A stretch of 46,190 bases of DNA from an uncultured Pelagibacteraceae bacterium (GTDB lineage: Bacteria > Pseudomonadota > Alphaproteobacteria > Pelagibacterales > Pelagibacteraceae): NCBI GenBank assembly GCA_902572515.1, contig CACGGJ010000008.1, positions 1 to 46,190 on the forward strand, in the 5' to 3' direction. Under the pieces are notes generated by a model. The model made no database searches. It was given only the letters and a program-made list of their open reading frames with translations, and had not been told where the DNA came from. Numbering within the stretch: the stretch's first letter is position 1; every line of letters starts with the position of its first letter. Of the stretch, positions 1-10,532 are shown piece by piece. The position numbers and the translations under genes were made by a program.

Positions 1-764
1 AATTCTAAAACTTTGTCTCTCATTTCAAATGCTTTTTCAATCATAATCATATGGCCACAACCCTCGATTATGTGTGTAGATGAGTTGTTAATTAGACTAG
101 AAAATTTTTTTCCAGCTTCTAGATTTACCATTTTATCTAGAGAGCCAAAAATAAACATTGACGGAAATTCAATTAATTTAGCAGCTTCAGAACCATTTTT
201 GTAATTGTTACATGCAACAAGGTCCACCGCCAGTATGTCTCTTATGTCTCGAGGTGATTGTATTATTTTTTCTACTGGGTTACCTCCAATAAATCTTTTT
301 GAACCTTCATAACCCCACTTCATCATTAATTTAACAGCATCAGAGTCCCCATTTTTTGCTAGATCAATTAAATCTGGATGAACTGGCATCTTATTTGACC
401 CTCCGATAAAAACTAACTTTTTTAATCTATTTTTATATTTATGAGCATATTCAAGTATCTCCAAGCAACCTTGAGAATGACCAATTAAAATTAAATTATT
501 TAAATTAAGTTTATTAAAAACCTTCTCCAACCAATCAGCTATTTTTTCAATACTATCTAAGCAAGGGCCATCAGAATTACCATGCCCAGGTAAATCAATA
601 GATAATACGTTAAAATTATTATTTGAAAAAAACTGTTCAGTTAGAGACCAAACAATATGCGAAAGACCACTTCCATGAAGAAATACTATTGTTTCTTTAT
701 TTTGATCAATACCCTGTCCTGCATCAGACGCATAAACATTTTTATTTTCCAATTGAAAATTCAA
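1..764 (-). CDS. Alpha/beta hydrolase, 3' end cut by window edge
   Basis: About 254 residues of an alpha/beta-hydrolase-fold protein are visible; the C-terminus lies beyond base 1. The oxyanion-hole motif HGSG is at residues 30-33, the nucleophile elbow GHSQG puts Ser at about 97, the acid is Asp210 (FGSLD) and the catalytic His is His238 (GCGHM). This is a complete catalytic triad. No ATG begins the frame: an in-frame stop lies just upstream and the first usable codon is TTG at 764, six bases after AGG in the tail of the upstream ligase gene. TTG at 752 is a second choice. The gene sits 7 bases behind the dmdB-like fragment and probably shares its transcript. The substrate cannot be read from sequence; esterase, thioesterase or C-C hydrolase activity are all possible. 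Confidence 0.85.
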   Translation of the reverse strand, partial: MNFQLENKNVYASDAGQGIDQNKETIVFLHGSGLSHIVWSLTEQFFSNNNFNVLSIDLPGHGNSDGPCLDSIEKIADWLEKVFNKLNLNNLILIGHSQGCLEILEYAHKYKNRLKKLVFIGGSNKMPVHPDLIDLAKNGDSDAVKLMMKWGYEGSKRFIGGNPVEKIIQSPRDIRDILAVDLVACNNYKNGSEAAKLIEFPSMFIFGSLDKMVNLEAGKKFSSLINNSSTHIIEGCGHMIMIEKAFEMRDKVLE

Positions 765-771
765 AAATTAC

Positions 772-1776
772 CTAAACTTGTTTTCTTAATTCAAACTTTT
801 GTATTTTTCCTGTCGAAGTTTTTGGCAAATCACAGAACACAACCTTTTTAGGAACTTTAAATCCCGCTAAAGTTTCTTTACAAAAATCAATTAATTCTTT
901 TTCTGATACCGGCTTATCTTTAACCATTTCAATAAATGCACAAGGAACTTCTCCCCATTTTTCATCTGGTTTTGCAACAACTGCAGCAATAGAAACTGAT
1001 GGATGTTTAGAAAGTGTATTTTCTATTTCAATTGAAGAAATATTTTCTCCTCCAGAAATAATTATATCTTTTGATCTATCTTGTATTTTTACATACCCAT
1101 CAGGATGCATTACAGCTAAATCACCACTATGAAACCATCCATCTTTCATGGCTTTATCAGTAGCATCTTTGTCTTTAAAGTAACCTTTCATTACGACATT
1201 CCCTCTAATCATAATTTCACCAATTGTTTTTCCATCTTTAGGAACTTCTTTCATTGTTTCTGGATCCAAAACAACGACACCTTCAGTATTTGGATATCTC
1301 ACACCTTGCCTAGCCTTAATTTCATTTTGTTTTTCCTCATCGAACTTGTTCCATTCATCATTCCACGCACACTGAGTAACATGTCCATAAGTTTCCGTTA
1401 AACCGTATACATGCATAACTTCAAAACCTAATGCTCTCATTTTTTTAAAAATTATACTTGGTGGTGGCGCTCCAGCAGTCAAAACATAAACTTTTTGTTT
1501 TAATTTTTTTTTGTCACTTTCAGGAGCTCCTGTAATCATATTTAATACTATTGGGGCACCGCCAAAATGAGTTACTTCATATTTATCGATTAATTCAAAA
1601 ATTTTTTTTATGTCAATATTTCTTAAACAAATTGTCCTTCCGTTTAACATTGGAACCGTCCATGGATAACACCAACCATTACAATGAAACATTGGAACCA
1701 CTGTTAAAAAATTTAATCTATTTGGCATGTTCCAAGCTACCGAACTTCCTGTAGACATTAAATATGCACCTCTATG
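772..1776 (-). pseudogene. dmdB: Acyl-CoA ligase, DmdB-like, 5'-truncated
   Basis: This is the C-terminal portion of an AMP-forming acyl-CoA synthetase. Recognisable motifs are VYGLTETYG (A5), GWFHSGDLA (A7), RSKDIIISGGENIS (A8) and the A10 lysine in KTSTGKIQK. Family members are about 540 residues; only about 334 remain. Homology runs past the first ATG (1758) as HRGAYLM up to about 1776 and then stops abruptly. The missing N-terminal part includes the ATP-binding TSGTTGxPKG loop, so the product should be inactive. No frameshift or stop interrupts the retained part. The truncated dmdA lying head-to-head suggests methylmercaptopropionate-CoA ligase (DmdB), but the substrate is inferred. The truncation could be a real deletion or an assembly or amplification chimera. 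Confidence 0.85.
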
Positions 1777-2588
1777 ATGATAATGCTGGATTAATTAATG
1801 ATCCAGTTGTTTTAAGAATTAATGAAAATAAATGGTGGATTTCAATTGCAGATACGGACGTAATATTATTTGCAAAAGGATTAGCAATTGGAAATAAATT
1901 TGATGTTAAAATCATAGAGCCAAAAGTTGATATCATGGCTGTACAAGGTCCAAAATCATTTCAATTGATGGAAAAAGTATTTGGAGAACAGATCACAAAA
2001 TTAAAATTTTTTGGTTTTGATTATTTTGAATTTGGAGGTGCAAAACACCTTATCGCACAATCTGGATGGTCTAAACAAGGAGGTTATGAAGTATATGTTC
2101 AAAATACTGAAGCAGGCTTAAAACTATATGATCATTTATTTGAAATTGGAAAAGAATTTAATATTAAACCAGGGTGTCCTAATTTAATAGAACGAATCGA
2201 AAGTGGACTGTTATCTCATGGCAATGATATGGATAACGGAGATAATCCTTATGAATGTGGGTTTGATAAATATGTCAACCTAGATAGTGATGTTATTTTT
2301 TTAGGAAAAGAAAAATTAAAGAAAATAAAATCTGAAGGTATAAAAAGAAAATTAATGGGTGTGAAGTTAGATTTGGATAAAATAAGTTTAACAGGATCTT
2401 TAGATCTGGCTGATGATAATAACAAAATCATTGGGGAATTAAGGTCAGCCTGTTATTCGCCTCATTTTAAAAAAGTAATTGGTATTGCTATGATGAAAAA
2501 ATCGCATTGGAATATAGACCAGAACGTAAAAGCAAGCATAAATGGTGATATTTGTAGTGGTAAAGTTTGCGATTTACCTTTTATTTAG
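1764..2588 (+). pseudogene. dmdA: DMSP demethylase DmdA, 5'-truncated
   Basis: The translated part matches the body of the SAR11 dimethylsulfoniopropionate demethylase as I know it: [71 protein letters not shown], ending in VCDLPFI. DmdA belongs to the GcvT fold and transfers a methyl group from DMSP to tetrahydrofolate. The family length is about 370 residues; this frame gives 274, so about 95-100 N-terminal residues are missing. The first codons (ATG CAC CTC) are antisense to the dmdB fragment and have no ribosome-binding site, so the ATG at 1764 is not a genuine start. The intact frame up to the join implies a very recent deletion or an artefact. It is followed 15 bases later by asd. Confidence 0.88.
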
Positions 2589-2603
2589 TATAACAACTTT
2601 AAA

Positions 2604-3599
2604 ATGAACATAGCTATAGTAGGTGCAACAGGAAATGTTGGGAGAAAAACTCTTGAAGTATTTGATAAAAAAAACTTTAAGTTTGATAATCTATATTTAG
2701 TTGCCTCAGAAAAAAGTGCAGGAAAAAAAATCTCTTTTAGAGATAATGAGTATGTTGTTGAAAATTTAGAGACATATGATTTTTCAAAAGCAGATATAAC
2801 TTTTTTTGCAGCAGGAGGAAAAATTGCTGAAAAATTTGCAGAAAAGGCTGCCAAGCACACAATTGTAATAGATAATTCAAGTTTTTTTAGGATGGATCCT
2901 GATGTTCCATTGATCGTTCCACAAGTGAATGCAGCCGAAATTAAAAATATGAAAAAAAATATTATTGCCAATCCAAATTGTTCTACAGCACAACTTGTTA
3001 TAGCACTTAAACCACTACATAATTTATTCAAAATTAAAAGAGTTGTAGTTTCAACTTACCAATCTGTTTCAGGTGGTGGTAAAAGTCCAATGGACGAATT
3101 AATTGATCAAACTAAACAATATTTAGATGGAAAAAAAATACAGTCAAAAAATTTTACTAAACAAATCGCTTTTAATGTTATTCCACATATCGATGTTTTT
3201 GCTGATGATGGATATACAAAAGAAGAATTAAAAATGACAAATGAAACAAAAAAAATCTTAGATGAGTCAATTGAACTTACAGCTACATGTGTAAGAATTC
3301 CTGTTTTAGTATCTCATTCGGAGTCTGTAAATATAGAATTTGAAAAACCATATACTTTAGAAAAAGTGAGAGATGTTTTAAGTAAAGCAGATGGTTGTGA
3401 GGTTATTGATAAAAGAGAAAATGGAGGTTATAGCACACCATTTGAAGCAGCTGGGAGTGATGAGACATATATATCTAGAATTAGGGAAGACAAAACTAAA
3501 AAGAATTCGTTAAATTTGTGGATTGTATCAGACAACCTATTGAGAGGTGCTGCACTTAATTCTGTTGAAATTGCTGAAACAATTATTAATTCAAAATAA
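2604..3599 (+). CDS. asd: Aspartate-semialdehyde dehydrogenase
   Basis: This enzyme makes L-aspartate-4-semialdehyde from aspartyl phosphate with NADPH, the branch point to lysine/diaminopimelate, threonine and methionine. The N-terminal nucleotide-binding motif is GATGNVG (residues 7-13). The catalytic cysteine is Cys126 in NPNCSTAQ. The C-terminal half has the substrate-binding RIPVLVSHSE segment. The length of 331 residues is normal for the family. It starts 15 bases after dmdA and ends 3 bases before sdhC, so it probably shares transcription with its neighbours. Its product leads to homoserine, the substrate of the metX product encoded further along this window. Confidence 0.96.
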   Translation: MNIAIVGATGNVGRKTLEVFDKKNFKFDNLYLVASEKSAGKKISFRDNEYVVENLETYDFSKADITFFAAGGKIAEKFAEKAAKHTIVIDNSSFFRMDPDVPLIVPQVNAAEIKNMKKNIIANPNCSTAQLVIALKPLHNLFKIKRVVVSTYQSVSGGGKSPMDELIDQTKQYLDGKKIQSKNFTKQIAFNVIPHIDVFADDGYTKEELKMTNETKKILDESIELTATCVRIPVLVSHSESVNIEFEKPYTLEKVRDVLSKADGCEVIDKRENGGYSTPFEAAGSDETYISRIREDKTKKNSLNLWIVSDNLLRGAALNSVEIAETIINSK

Positions 3600-3602
3600 A
3601 AT

Positions 3603-3983
3603 ATGGAAAACAGACCTTTATCACCACACATACAGATTTATAAATGGCATATTTCTTCATTAGTATCTATTTCACACAGAATTACAGGAATAATTAATTT
3701 TTTTGCAATCACATTAATTTGTATTTGGTTTGCATTAATGCTTCTAGGAGAAAGTAATTATCAAATTATTAAAAATTTTTTAGAAACTTTTTTAGGTAAA
3801 TTTATTTTAATTGGAATAACCTGGTCATTTAGTTTTCAAATGTTAAGTGAAGTAAGACACTTGATTATGGATTTAGGTTATGGATTTGAATTACAAACAA
3901 CAAAAATTACAGGTTTGTTAGTTATTTTTGGTTCGATTGTTTTAACTATCTTAATTTATTTAATTGGCAGAGGATTAATATAA
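3603..3983 (+). CDS. sdhC: Succinate dehydrogenase cytochrome b556 subunit
   Basis: A 126-residue membrane anchor of respiratory complex II. The N-terminus has the family signature RPLSPHIQIYKW followed by SISHRITG. Three hydrophobic segments follow, and RHLIMDLG near residue 83 carries the expected haem-ligand histidine. It holds the catalytic subunits on the inner membrane and helps form the haem b and quinone site. Its stop codon overlaps the sdhD start by one base (TAATG), which points to translational coupling. The sdhC-sdhD-sdhA-sdhB order is standard for alphaproteobacteria. Confidence 0.95.
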   Translation: MENRPLSPHIQIYKWHISSLVSISHRITGIINFFAITLICIWFALMLLGESNYQIIKNFLETFLGKFILIGITWSFSFQMLSEVRHLIMDLGYGFELQTTKITGLLVIFGSIVLTILIYLIGRGLI

Positions 3984-4312
3984 TGCTTCCAGTAACAAAA
4001 AAATGGTTATTCTTAAAAATTAGTTCCGCAATCTTATTACCTTTAATGCTTTGGTTTATTGTAAATTTAGTAAATATCTATGACAAAAGTTACTTTGAAA
4101 TAGTGAATTTTTTAACAACACAACCATCTAAATTCCTAATTGGATTATTTTTAGTTATTGCTTATTTTTTTTCAGCTTTGACTATAAGTGAGGTTTTTGA
4201 AGACTATATTAACGATAAAAAAACCAAAAATGCCGCAAACAAAGTCCTAAATTTTTTTGCTATAACAATTCCGGTAATTACAATAATTGTAATTTTTAAC
4301 TTAAATACATGA
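3983..4312 (+). CDS. sdhD: Succinate dehydrogenase membrane anchor subunit
   Basis: A 109-residue hydrophobic protein with three predicted transmembrane stretches, lying between sdhC and sdhA. Sequence similarity within this family is weak, so the assignment leans on position, size and topology. The EVFEDYI segment near residue 71 resembles the conserved Asp-Tyr pair of SdhD quinone sites. I do not see the canonical haem-ligand His of the second helix with certainty. The gene overlaps sdhC by one base and sdhA by four (ATGA), typical of a tightly coupled four-gene operon. Confidence 0.88.
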   Translation: MLPVTKKWLFLKISSAILLPLMLWFIVNLVNIYDKSYFEIVNFLTTQPSKFLIGLFLVIAYFFSALTISEVFEDYINDKKTKNAANKVLNFFAITIPVITIIVIFNLNT

Positions 4313-6084
4313 AAGCATATAATATTATAGACCATGAGTACGATGTTGTTGTACTTGGTGCAGGTGGATCAGGTTTACGAGCGGCAGTAGGGCTCAGCGA
4401 AGCTGGCTTAAAAACAGCTTGTATCTCAAAAGTATTTCCTACCAGAAGTCATACATCAGCTGCACAAGGCGGAATATCAGCAGCACTAGGAAACATGGGA
4501 GAAGATGATTGGAGATGGCACATGTATGACACTGTAAAAGGTGCAGATTGGTTAGGTGATCAAGATAGTATTGAATATCTTTGTAAAGAAGCACCTAAAG
4601 CAGTTTTAGAGTTAGAGAAATATGGAGTTCCATTTAGCAGAACTGAAGAAGGAAAAATTTATCAAAGACCATTTGGTGGAATGACAAAAAATTATGGAAA
4701 TGGAATAGTTCAAAGAACTTGTGCAGCAGCCGATAGAACAGGACATGCAATTTTACACACATTATATGGACAAGCGTTAAAGCATAATACAGAATTTTTT
4801 ATAGAATATTTTGCATTAGATTTGTTGATGAAGAATGGAGAATGCAAAGGTCTAATTGCTTGGAATTTGAATGATGGCACAATTCATAGATTTAGAGCGC
4901 ACACAGTAATTATTGCTACTGGTGGTTATGGAAAAGTTTATTATTCAGCAACATCAGCACATACTTGCACTGGTGATGGTAATGCAATGGTTTTAAGAGC
5001 TGGATTACCGCTTCAGGATATGGAGTTTGTTCAATTTCACCCAACAGGAATTTATGGCCACGGTACCTTAATAACAGAAGGTGCGCGAGGAGAAGGGGGT
5101 TATCTTACAAATTCTAAAGGTGAAAGATTTATGGAAAGGTATGCTCCAAATGCAAAAGATTTAGCATCAAGAGATGTTGTTAGCAGATCTATGTCTATTG
5201 AGATTAATGAGGGTAGAGGTGTTGGAAAAGATCAAGATCATGTTCATTTGAACCTAAGTCACTTAGATAAAGATATTATTGAAAGCAGGCTTCCTGGAAT
5301 TACTGATGCAGCAAGATTATTTGCAAATGTAGATGTAACTAAAGAACCAATTCCTGTTGTACCAACAGTTCATTATAATATGGGTGGTATTCCGACAAAC
5401 TATAAAGCAGAAGTATTAACTGTAAATGGCTCAGAAAAAACTGTTCCAGGTTTAATGGCTATAGGAGAAGCGGCATGTGTCTCTGTTCACGGAGCAAATA
5501 GACTTGGTTCTAATTCTTTAATTGATCTAGTAGTATTTGGAAGAGCAGCAGCAAAAAGAGCAGCTGAATTAGTTAAGCCAGGAACACCTCATGAGGAAAT
5601 TCCTGAGTCAGAAACACAAAAATGTTTAGATAGATTTGATAAACTTAGAAATGCACAAGGAAATAATAGTACTGCTGAACTTAGACTTTCAATGCAAAAA
5701 ACGATGCAGTCGAAATGTGCAGTTTTTAGAACAGAAAAAAATCTTAAAGAAGGCGTTAATGAGATTAAAAAAACCTATGATGGTATGGACTCAATTTCAG
5801 TTAAAGATAGGTCTTTAGTATTTAATACTGATTTAGTTGAAACATTAGAATTTGATAATTTAATAAGACAAGCAGTAACTACTGTAGAATCTGCATATCA
5901 TAGAAAAGAGAGCAGAGGAGCTCACGCGAGAGATGACTATCCAAAAAGAGATGACGAAAAGTTTATGCAACATACTCTTGCTTGGTGTGATGGAAAAAAT
6001 ACAAAAATTAGTTACAGAGCAGTACACAAATCAACTTTAACAAATGAAGTTCAATATTTTCCACCACAAGAGCGAGTATATTAA
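4309..6084 (+). CDS. sdhA: Succinate dehydrogenase flavoprotein subunit
   Basis: The catalytic subunit of complex II, oxidising succinate to fumarate and passing electrons to SdhB. The FAD-binding GAGGSG is at residues 17-22, and His48 in [12 protein letters not shown] is the expected covalent FAD attachment site. [20 protein letters not shown] and [11 protein letters not shown] supply the substrate and flavin contacts of the family. The length of 591 residues is usual. It begins inside the sdhD stop (ATGA) and its TAA overlaps the sdhB ATG by one base. Confidence 0.98.
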   Translation: MKAYNIIDHEYDVVVLGAGGSGLRAAVGLSEAGLKTACISKVFPTRSHTSAAQGGISAALGNMGEDDWRWHMYDTVKGADWLGDQDSIEYLCKEAPKAVLELEKYGVPFSRTEEGKIYQRPFGGMTKNYGNGIVQRTCAAADRTGHAILHTLYGQALKHNTEFFIEYFALDLLMKNGECKGLIAWNLNDGTIHRFRAHTVIIATGGYGKVYYSATSAHTCTGDGNAMVLRAGLPLQDMEFVQFHPTGIYGHGTLITEGARGEGGYLTNSKGERFMERYAPNAKDLASRDVVSRSMSIEINEGRGVGKDQDHVHLNLSHLDKDIIESRLPGITDAARLFANVDVTKEPIPVVPTVHYNMGGIPTNYKAEVLTVNGSEKTVPGLMAIGEAACVSVHGANRLGSNSLIDLVVFGRAAAKRAAELVKPGTPHEEIPESETQKCLDRFDKLRNAQGNNSTAELRLSMQKTMQSKCAVFRTEKNLKEGVNEIKKTYDGMDSISVKDRSLVFNTDLVETLEFDNLIRQAVTTVESAYHRKESRGAHARDDYPKRDDEKFMQHTLAWCDGKNTKISYRAVHKSTLTNEVQYFPPQERVY

Positions 6085-6863
6085 TGGTTCAGCTAAGCTT
6101 ACCTAAAAATTCAAAGGTTAAAAAAGGCAAATATTTTAAAGACAAAACTGGATCTAAAAATTTAAGAAAAATAAATATTTATAGATGGGATCCATCGACA
6201 GAAGAAAATCCTAGGATTGATACATACGAAGTTGATATGGATAATTGTCCATCTAAGGTGCTGGATATTTTAAATAAAATTAAAAACGAAATTGATCCTA
6301 CATTGGCCTATAGAAGGTCTTGTGCTCATGGTGTTTGTGGTTCTTGTGCTATGAATATGGGAGGAAAAAACGGACTAGCCTGCACAACTCCTCATGCAGA
6401 GATAGACGGTGACATCGATATTTATCCTCTACCTCATTTAAAAGTTAAAAGAGATTTGATTGGTGATTTAGATGGCTTATATAAACAATATCAATCTATT
6501 GAACCTTGGTTAAAAAATAACTCAACAAAACAGACAACAGAAATTTATCAGTCTAAAGAAGATAGAGCAAAACTTGATGGTGCTTACGAATGCATTATGT
6601 GTGCTTGCTGTTCTACATCTTGCCCAAGTTATTGGTGGAATGGAGATAAATATTTAGGTCCAGCAGTCCTGCTACAGGCTTATAGATGGATTATTGATAG
6701 TAGAGATGAAGAGAGAAAAGCTAGATTAAAAAAAGTTTCTGATGAATTAAAATTATATAGATGCCACACAATATTAAATTGTACAAATGCATGTCCAAAG
6801 GGCTTGAATCCAGCAAAAGCTATAGCTGAAATAAAAAAAATGTTAGCAACAGCTAATGTTTAA
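6084..6863 (+). CDS. sdhB: Succinate dehydrogenase iron-sulfur subunit
   Basis: This subunit carries electrons from SdhA to the membrane quinone site. All cluster ligands are present: 2Fe-2S at Cys80, Cys85, Cys88 and Cys100; 4Fe-4S at Cys170, Cys173, Cys176 and Cys180; and 3Fe-4S from Cys180, Cys227 and Cys233, with Cys237 completing the last motif ([12 protein letters not shown]). At 259 residues it is a standard length. It is the last gene of sdhCDAB. The following 39 bases to mmsA hold no terminator that I can see. Confidence 0.98.
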   Translation: MVQLSLPKNSKVKKGKYFKDKTGSKNLRKINIYRWDPSTEENPRIDTYEVDMDNCPSKVLDILNKIKNEIDPTLAYRRSCAHGVCGSCAMNMGGKNGLACTTPHAEIDGDIDIYPLPHLKVKRDLIGDLDGLYKQYQSIEPWLKNNSTKQTTEIYQSKEDRAKLDGAYECIMCACCSTSCPSYWWNGDKYLGPAVLLQAYRWIIDSRDEERKARLKKVSDELKLYRCHTILNCTNACPKGLNPAKAIAEIKKMLATANV

Positions 6864-6902
6864 ATAGACTATTCGATATTTTTGATCTAAAACACCGTAT
6901 TC

Positions 6903-8396
6903 ATGAAATTAATAGAACACTTCGTAAACGGTAAAATAATTCCGGGATCTTCAGATAAAAAAGGAAAAGTTTTTAATCCAGCAACTGGTGAGCAAGAGTC
7001 AGAGGTAAGACTTGCCTCAAGATCTGACTTAGATAGTGCTGTTGAGGAAGCAAAAAAAGCATTTGAAACTTGGTCTTTAAAACCTGCTCTTCAAAGAGCT
7101 AGAATAATATTTAAATTTAAAGAATTAATTGAAAAAAATTCTGATGAATTAACGAAGTTAATAGTTTCAGAACATGGAAAAGTTTATGAAGATGCAAGAG
7201 GATCTTTAACCAGAGGACTTGAGGTGGTAGAATTTGCTTGTGGAATACCACATTTATTAAAAGGTGAGTTTTCAGAAAATGTTGGTACCAATGTTGATAG
7301 TTGGTCAATCAGACAACCATTAGGAGTTGTTGCAGGTATCACACCTTTTAATTTTCCTGCTATGGTACCAATGTGGATGTTTCCAATAGCAATAGCTTGT
7401 GGAAATACTTTTATTCTTAAACCATCAGAAAAAGACCCTTCTTGTTCAATAAGATTGGCAGAACTACTTTCTGAAGCGGGTCTTCCAGAAGGAGTATTTA
7501 ACGTAATAAATGGAGATAAAGAAGCTGTTGATGCAATTTTAGAAAACAAAGATATCAAAGCAGTTAGTTTCGTAGGATCTACTCCTATTGCAAAATATAT
7601 TTATGAAAATTCAGCTAAAAATGAAAAAAGAGTTCAAGCTTTGGGTGGAGCAAAAAACCATTTAGTTGTTATGCCAGATTGTGATTTAGATGGTGCAGTA
7701 AATGGTTTAATGGGTGCTGCTTATGGTTCAGCTGGAGAAAGATGTATGGCTCAATCAGTTGCGGTTGCGGTTGGAGATATCGGTGATGAACTTGTATCAA
7801 GATTATCAAAAAAAGCTGAAGCTTTAAAAGTTGGTCCTGGAATGGATAAAGCATCAGAAATGGGACCTTTAGTTACAAAAGAACATTTAGAAAAAGTTAC
7901 AAGTTACGTTGATTTAGGTGTCAAGGAAGGCGCAAAGCTAGTGGTTGATGGAAGAGGTTTAAAACTTCAAGGTTATGAAAATGGTTTCTATATAGGTGGA
8001 TGTTTATTTGATCATGTAAATAAAGATATGAGAATTTACCAAGAAGAAATATTCGGTCCAGTCTTATCAGTTGTTCGAGTAAAAACTTTTGAAGAAGCTG
8101 CAAAATTAATCAACGACCATGAGTACGGAAATGGAGTTAGTATTTATACAAGAGACGGTGATGCAGGCAGAACTTTTGCAAGTAAAATTCAAGTAGGTAT
8201 GGTTGGTATTAACGTGCCGATCCCAGTTCCAATGGCATTTCATAGTTTTGGTGGTTGGAAAAGATCATTATTTGGAGATAGCGGAATGCATGGTATGGAA
8301 GGAATAAAATTTTATACTAAACTTAAAACTGTAACATCTAGATGGCCTTCAGGTGTCCGATCAAATGCGGAATTTGTTATGCCAACAATGAAATAA
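6903..8396 (+). CDS. mmsA: Methylmalonate-semialdehyde dehydrogenase (CoA-acylating)
   Basis: A 497-residue member of the aldehyde dehydrogenase superfamily with the MmsA signature: ITPFNFPAMVPMWMFP around residues 146-161, GGAKNH at 249-254 and the catalytic Cys281 in GSAGERCMAQ. MmsA enzymes convert methylmalonate semialdehyde or malonate semialdehyde to propionyl-CoA or acetyl-CoA, in catabolism of valine, beta-alanine, inositol or acrylate-type carbon. The sequence does not tell which substrate is used. Its position between sdhB and mdh places it in the TCA-cycle block, which would suit a route feeding acyl-CoA into the cycle. The start ATG has no obvious ribosome-binding site. Confidence 0.92.
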   Translation: MKLIEHFVNGKIIPGSSDKKGKVFNPATGEQESEVRLASRSDLDSAVEEAKKAFETWSLKPALQRARIIFKFKELIEKNSDELTKLIVSEHGKVYEDARGSLTRGLEVVEFACGIPHLLKGEFSENVGTNVDSWSIRQPLGVVAGITPFNFPAMVPMWMFPIAIACGNTFILKPSEKDPSCSIRLAELLSEAGLPEGVFNVINGDKEAVDAILENKDIKAVSFVGSTPIAKYIYENSAKNEKRVQALGGAKNHLVVMPDCDLDGAVNGLMGAAYGSAGERCMAQSVAVAVGDIGDELVSRLSKKAEALKVGPGMDKASEMGPLVTKEHLEKVTSYVDLGVKEGAKLVVDGRGLKLQGYENGFYIGGCLFDHVNKDMRIYQEEIFGPVLSVVRVKTFEEAAKLINDHEYGNGVSIYTRDGDAGRTFASKIQVGMVGINVPIPVPMAFHSFGGWKRSLFGDSGMHGMEGIKFYTKLKTVTSRWPSGVRSNAEFVMPTMK

Positions 8397-8405
8397 AGGA
8401 AATAA

Positions 8406-9368
8406 ATGACAAAGATATCTTTAATTGGTGCAGGCCAAATAGGTGGAACTCTTGCACATTTAATAGGAACAAAAGAACTAGTTAATGAAGTGGTTTTATT
8501 TGACGTAGCTAGTGGTATTGCAAAAGGAAAGGCATTAGATATTGCTCAATCTTCTTCAGTAGATGGATTTAATGTTAGGTTTTCAGGAACTGATGACTAT
8601 GAGGACATAAAAGATTCAGATGTAATAATAATTACAGCAGGTGTTCCAAGAAAACCTGGAATGAGCCGAGACGATCTTCTTGGAATTAATTTAAAAATTA
8701 TTAAACAAGTTGCTGAGGGGGTAAAGAAAAATGCTCCTAACGCTTTTGTGATCTGTATCACCAATCCTTTAGATGTTATGGTTATGGCATTTCAAAAATT
8801 TTCAGGTTTGCCATCAAATAAAGTTGTTGGTATGGCTGGTATTTTAGATAGTTCGAGATTTAAATTATTTTTATCATTAGAACTAAATGTGCCAGTAAGA
8901 GAAATTGAGGCAATGGTTATGGGTGGTCATGGTGACACCATGGTTCCTATGCCAAGATTTACAAAAATTTCAGGTAAACCATTGCTGGATCTTGTAAAAG
9001 ATGGAAAGATTTCTTTAGAAAGAGTTGAGGAAATTAATCAAAGAACGCGAGATGGTGGTGCGGAAATAGTTAAATATTTAGAAAAAGGATCAGCCTTTTA
9101 TGCACCAGCAGCTTCAGGTGTTCAAATGGCAGAAGCATATTTAAATGATCAGAAAAAATTATTACCCTGCGCTGTACAATTAAATGGAGAATATGGTGTG
9201 AAAAATGTTTATGCGGGTGTTCCCGTTGTCATTGGAAAAGATGGTGTAGAAAAAATTGAAGAGATTGATTTAGATGAAAAAGAAAAAAAAGAATTTATGC
9301 ATTCAATAGATGCTGTAAAAGCTTTATGGGAAGCTGCATCTAAAATAGATCCTGATTTATCTAAATAA
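8406..9368 (+). CDS. mdh: Malate dehydrogenase
   Basis: NAD-dependent malate dehydrogenase of the LDH-like family typical of alphaproteobacteria, 320 residues. The Rossmann motif GAGQIGG is at residues 8-14. The active-site loop [13 protein letters not shown] (about residues 78-90) carries the arginines that select dicarboxylates over lactate. The catalytic His175 lies in [18 protein letters not shown]-type sequence just before the ATG is a plausible ribosome-binding site. It sits between mmsA and sucC, consistent with the common alphaproteobacterial mdh-sucCDAB arrangement. Confidence 0.97.
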   Translation: MTKISLIGAGQIGGTLAHLIGTKELVNEVVLFDVASGIAKGKALDIAQSSSVDGFNVRFSGTDDYEDIKDSDVIIITAGVPRKPGMSRDDLLGINLKIIKQVAEGVKKNAPNAFVICITNPLDVMVMAFQKFSGLPSNKVVGMAGILDSSRFKLFLSLELNVPVREIEAMVMGGHGDTMVPMPRFTKISGKPLLDLVKDGKISLERVEEINQRTRDGGAEIVKYLEKGSAFYAPAASGVQMAEAYLNDQKKLLPCAVQLNGEYGVKNVYAGVPVVIGKDGVEKIEEIDLDEKEKKEFMHSIDAVKALWEAASKIDPDLSK

Positions 9369-9370
9369 TA

Positions 9371-10531
9371 ATGAATATTCACGAGCATCAAGCTAAACAA
9401 ATATTAAAAAAATATGGAGCTGTAGTTCCCGAAGGAGTATTTGCACTTAATGTTGATGAACTTATTCAAAAAGTAAAAGCACTCAAAACTGAGAAATATG
9501 TGCTTAAAGCACAAATCCATGCTGGAGGAAGAGGAAAAGCTGGTGGTGTAAAAATTTTAAACTCTATCGAGGAACTAACAGTAGCAGCTAAAGAATTACT
9601 AGGAAAAACACTAGTTACTCATCAAACTGGCCCTGAAGGTAGAGAGGTAAAAAGATTATATGTAGAAGAATCATCAAATATAGATAAAGAATTTTACTTA
9701 TCGTGCCTGGTTGATAGGGCAAGTTCTAAAATTGCATTTATATCAAGTGACCAAGGAGGGATGGACATTGAAGAAGTTGCAAGCAGTTCACCTGATAAAA
9801 TTATTACTACAAAAGTTGATATGACTGATAAAATTTCTGAGTCAGATTGTGAAAAAATAATTAATATTTTTAATTTAAATGAAGACGCAAAAAAACAAGC
9901 AATAACATTAATTAAATCAATATATAAAATGTTTGTGAGTACCGATGCTAACATGGTTGAAGTAAATCCATTAATTTTGACAAAAGAGGAAAAAATTGTT
10001 TGTTTAGATGCAAAAGTTAATTTCGACTCTAATGCTTTATTCAGGCATCCAGAAATTGTTGAATTAAGAGATTTAAATGAGGAAGATCCTACCGAGATAG
10101 AAGCTAGCAAGCATGATCTTGCATATATCAAGCTAGATGGAAGTATTGGCTGTATGGTGAATGGAGCAGGATTGGCGATGGCAACAATGGATATAATTAA
10201 ATTGTATGGTAAAGAGCCAGCAAATTTTTTAGATGTAGGTGGTGGCGCATCCAAAGAAAAAGTATCTGCCGCATTAAAGATAATTCTTTCAGATAAAAAT
10301 GTTAAAGGTATTTTAATTAATATTTTTGGAGGAATAATGAGATGTGATGTCCTTGCTCAAGGAGTAGTTGATGCAGCTAAAGAAATTAATATTAGTGTAC
10401 CTTTAGTTGTTCGATTAGCAGGCACAAATTTCAAAGAAGGGAAGGAAATTCTTGATAATTCTGGATTAAAATTAATTTCTGCAGAAAATTTAGATGATGC
10501 TGCTAAGAAAATTGTTGAGGCTATAAAATAA
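9371..10531 (+). CDS. sucC: Succinyl-CoA synthetase beta subunit
   Basis: An ATP-grasp subunit of the enzyme that converts succinyl-CoA to succinate while making ATP or GTP. The N-terminus [16 protein letters not shown] is the family signature. [10 protein letters not shown] (about residues 53-62) is the nucleotide-binding glycine-rich segment, EVNPLIL near 200 supplies Mg-binding residues, and [10 protein letters not shown] lies in the CoA-ligase domain. The length of 386 residues is standard. It starts 2 bases after mdh and ends 1 base before sucD. Confidence 0.98.
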   Translation: MNIHEHQAKQILKKYGAVVPEGVFALNVDELIQKVKALKTEKYVLKAQIHAGGRGKAGGVKILNSIEELTVAAKELLGKTLVTHQTGPEGREVKRLYVEESSNIDKEFYLSCLVDRASSKIAFISSDQGGMDIEEVASSSPDKIITTKVDMTDKISESDCEKIINIFNLNEDAKKQAITLIKSIYKMFVSTDANMVEVNPLILTKEEKIVCLDAKVNFDSNALFRHPEIVELRDLNEEDPTEIEASKHDLAYIKLDGSIGCMVNGAGLAMATMDIIKLYGKEPANFLDVGGGASKEKVSAALKIILSDKNVKGILINIFGGIMRCDVLAQGVVDAAKEINISVPLVVRLAGTNFKEGKEILDNSGLKLISAENLDDAAKKIVEAIK

Positions 10532-10532
10532 A

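Noticed and set aside
1764-1772. ATG at 1764 as a true dmdA start
   Set aside because: The codons are antisense to the ligase fragment, have no ribosome-binding site, and the DmdA family needs about 95-100 more residues.
2585-3031. 148-codon minus-strand open frame over asd
   Set aside because: Antisense to the conserved N-terminal half of asd, serine/phenylalanine-rich and without recognisable motifs.
9694-10254. 186-codon minus-strand open frame inside sucC
   Set aside because: It lies antisense to a fully conserved sucC and its translation resembles no family; it is a shadow of the real gene.
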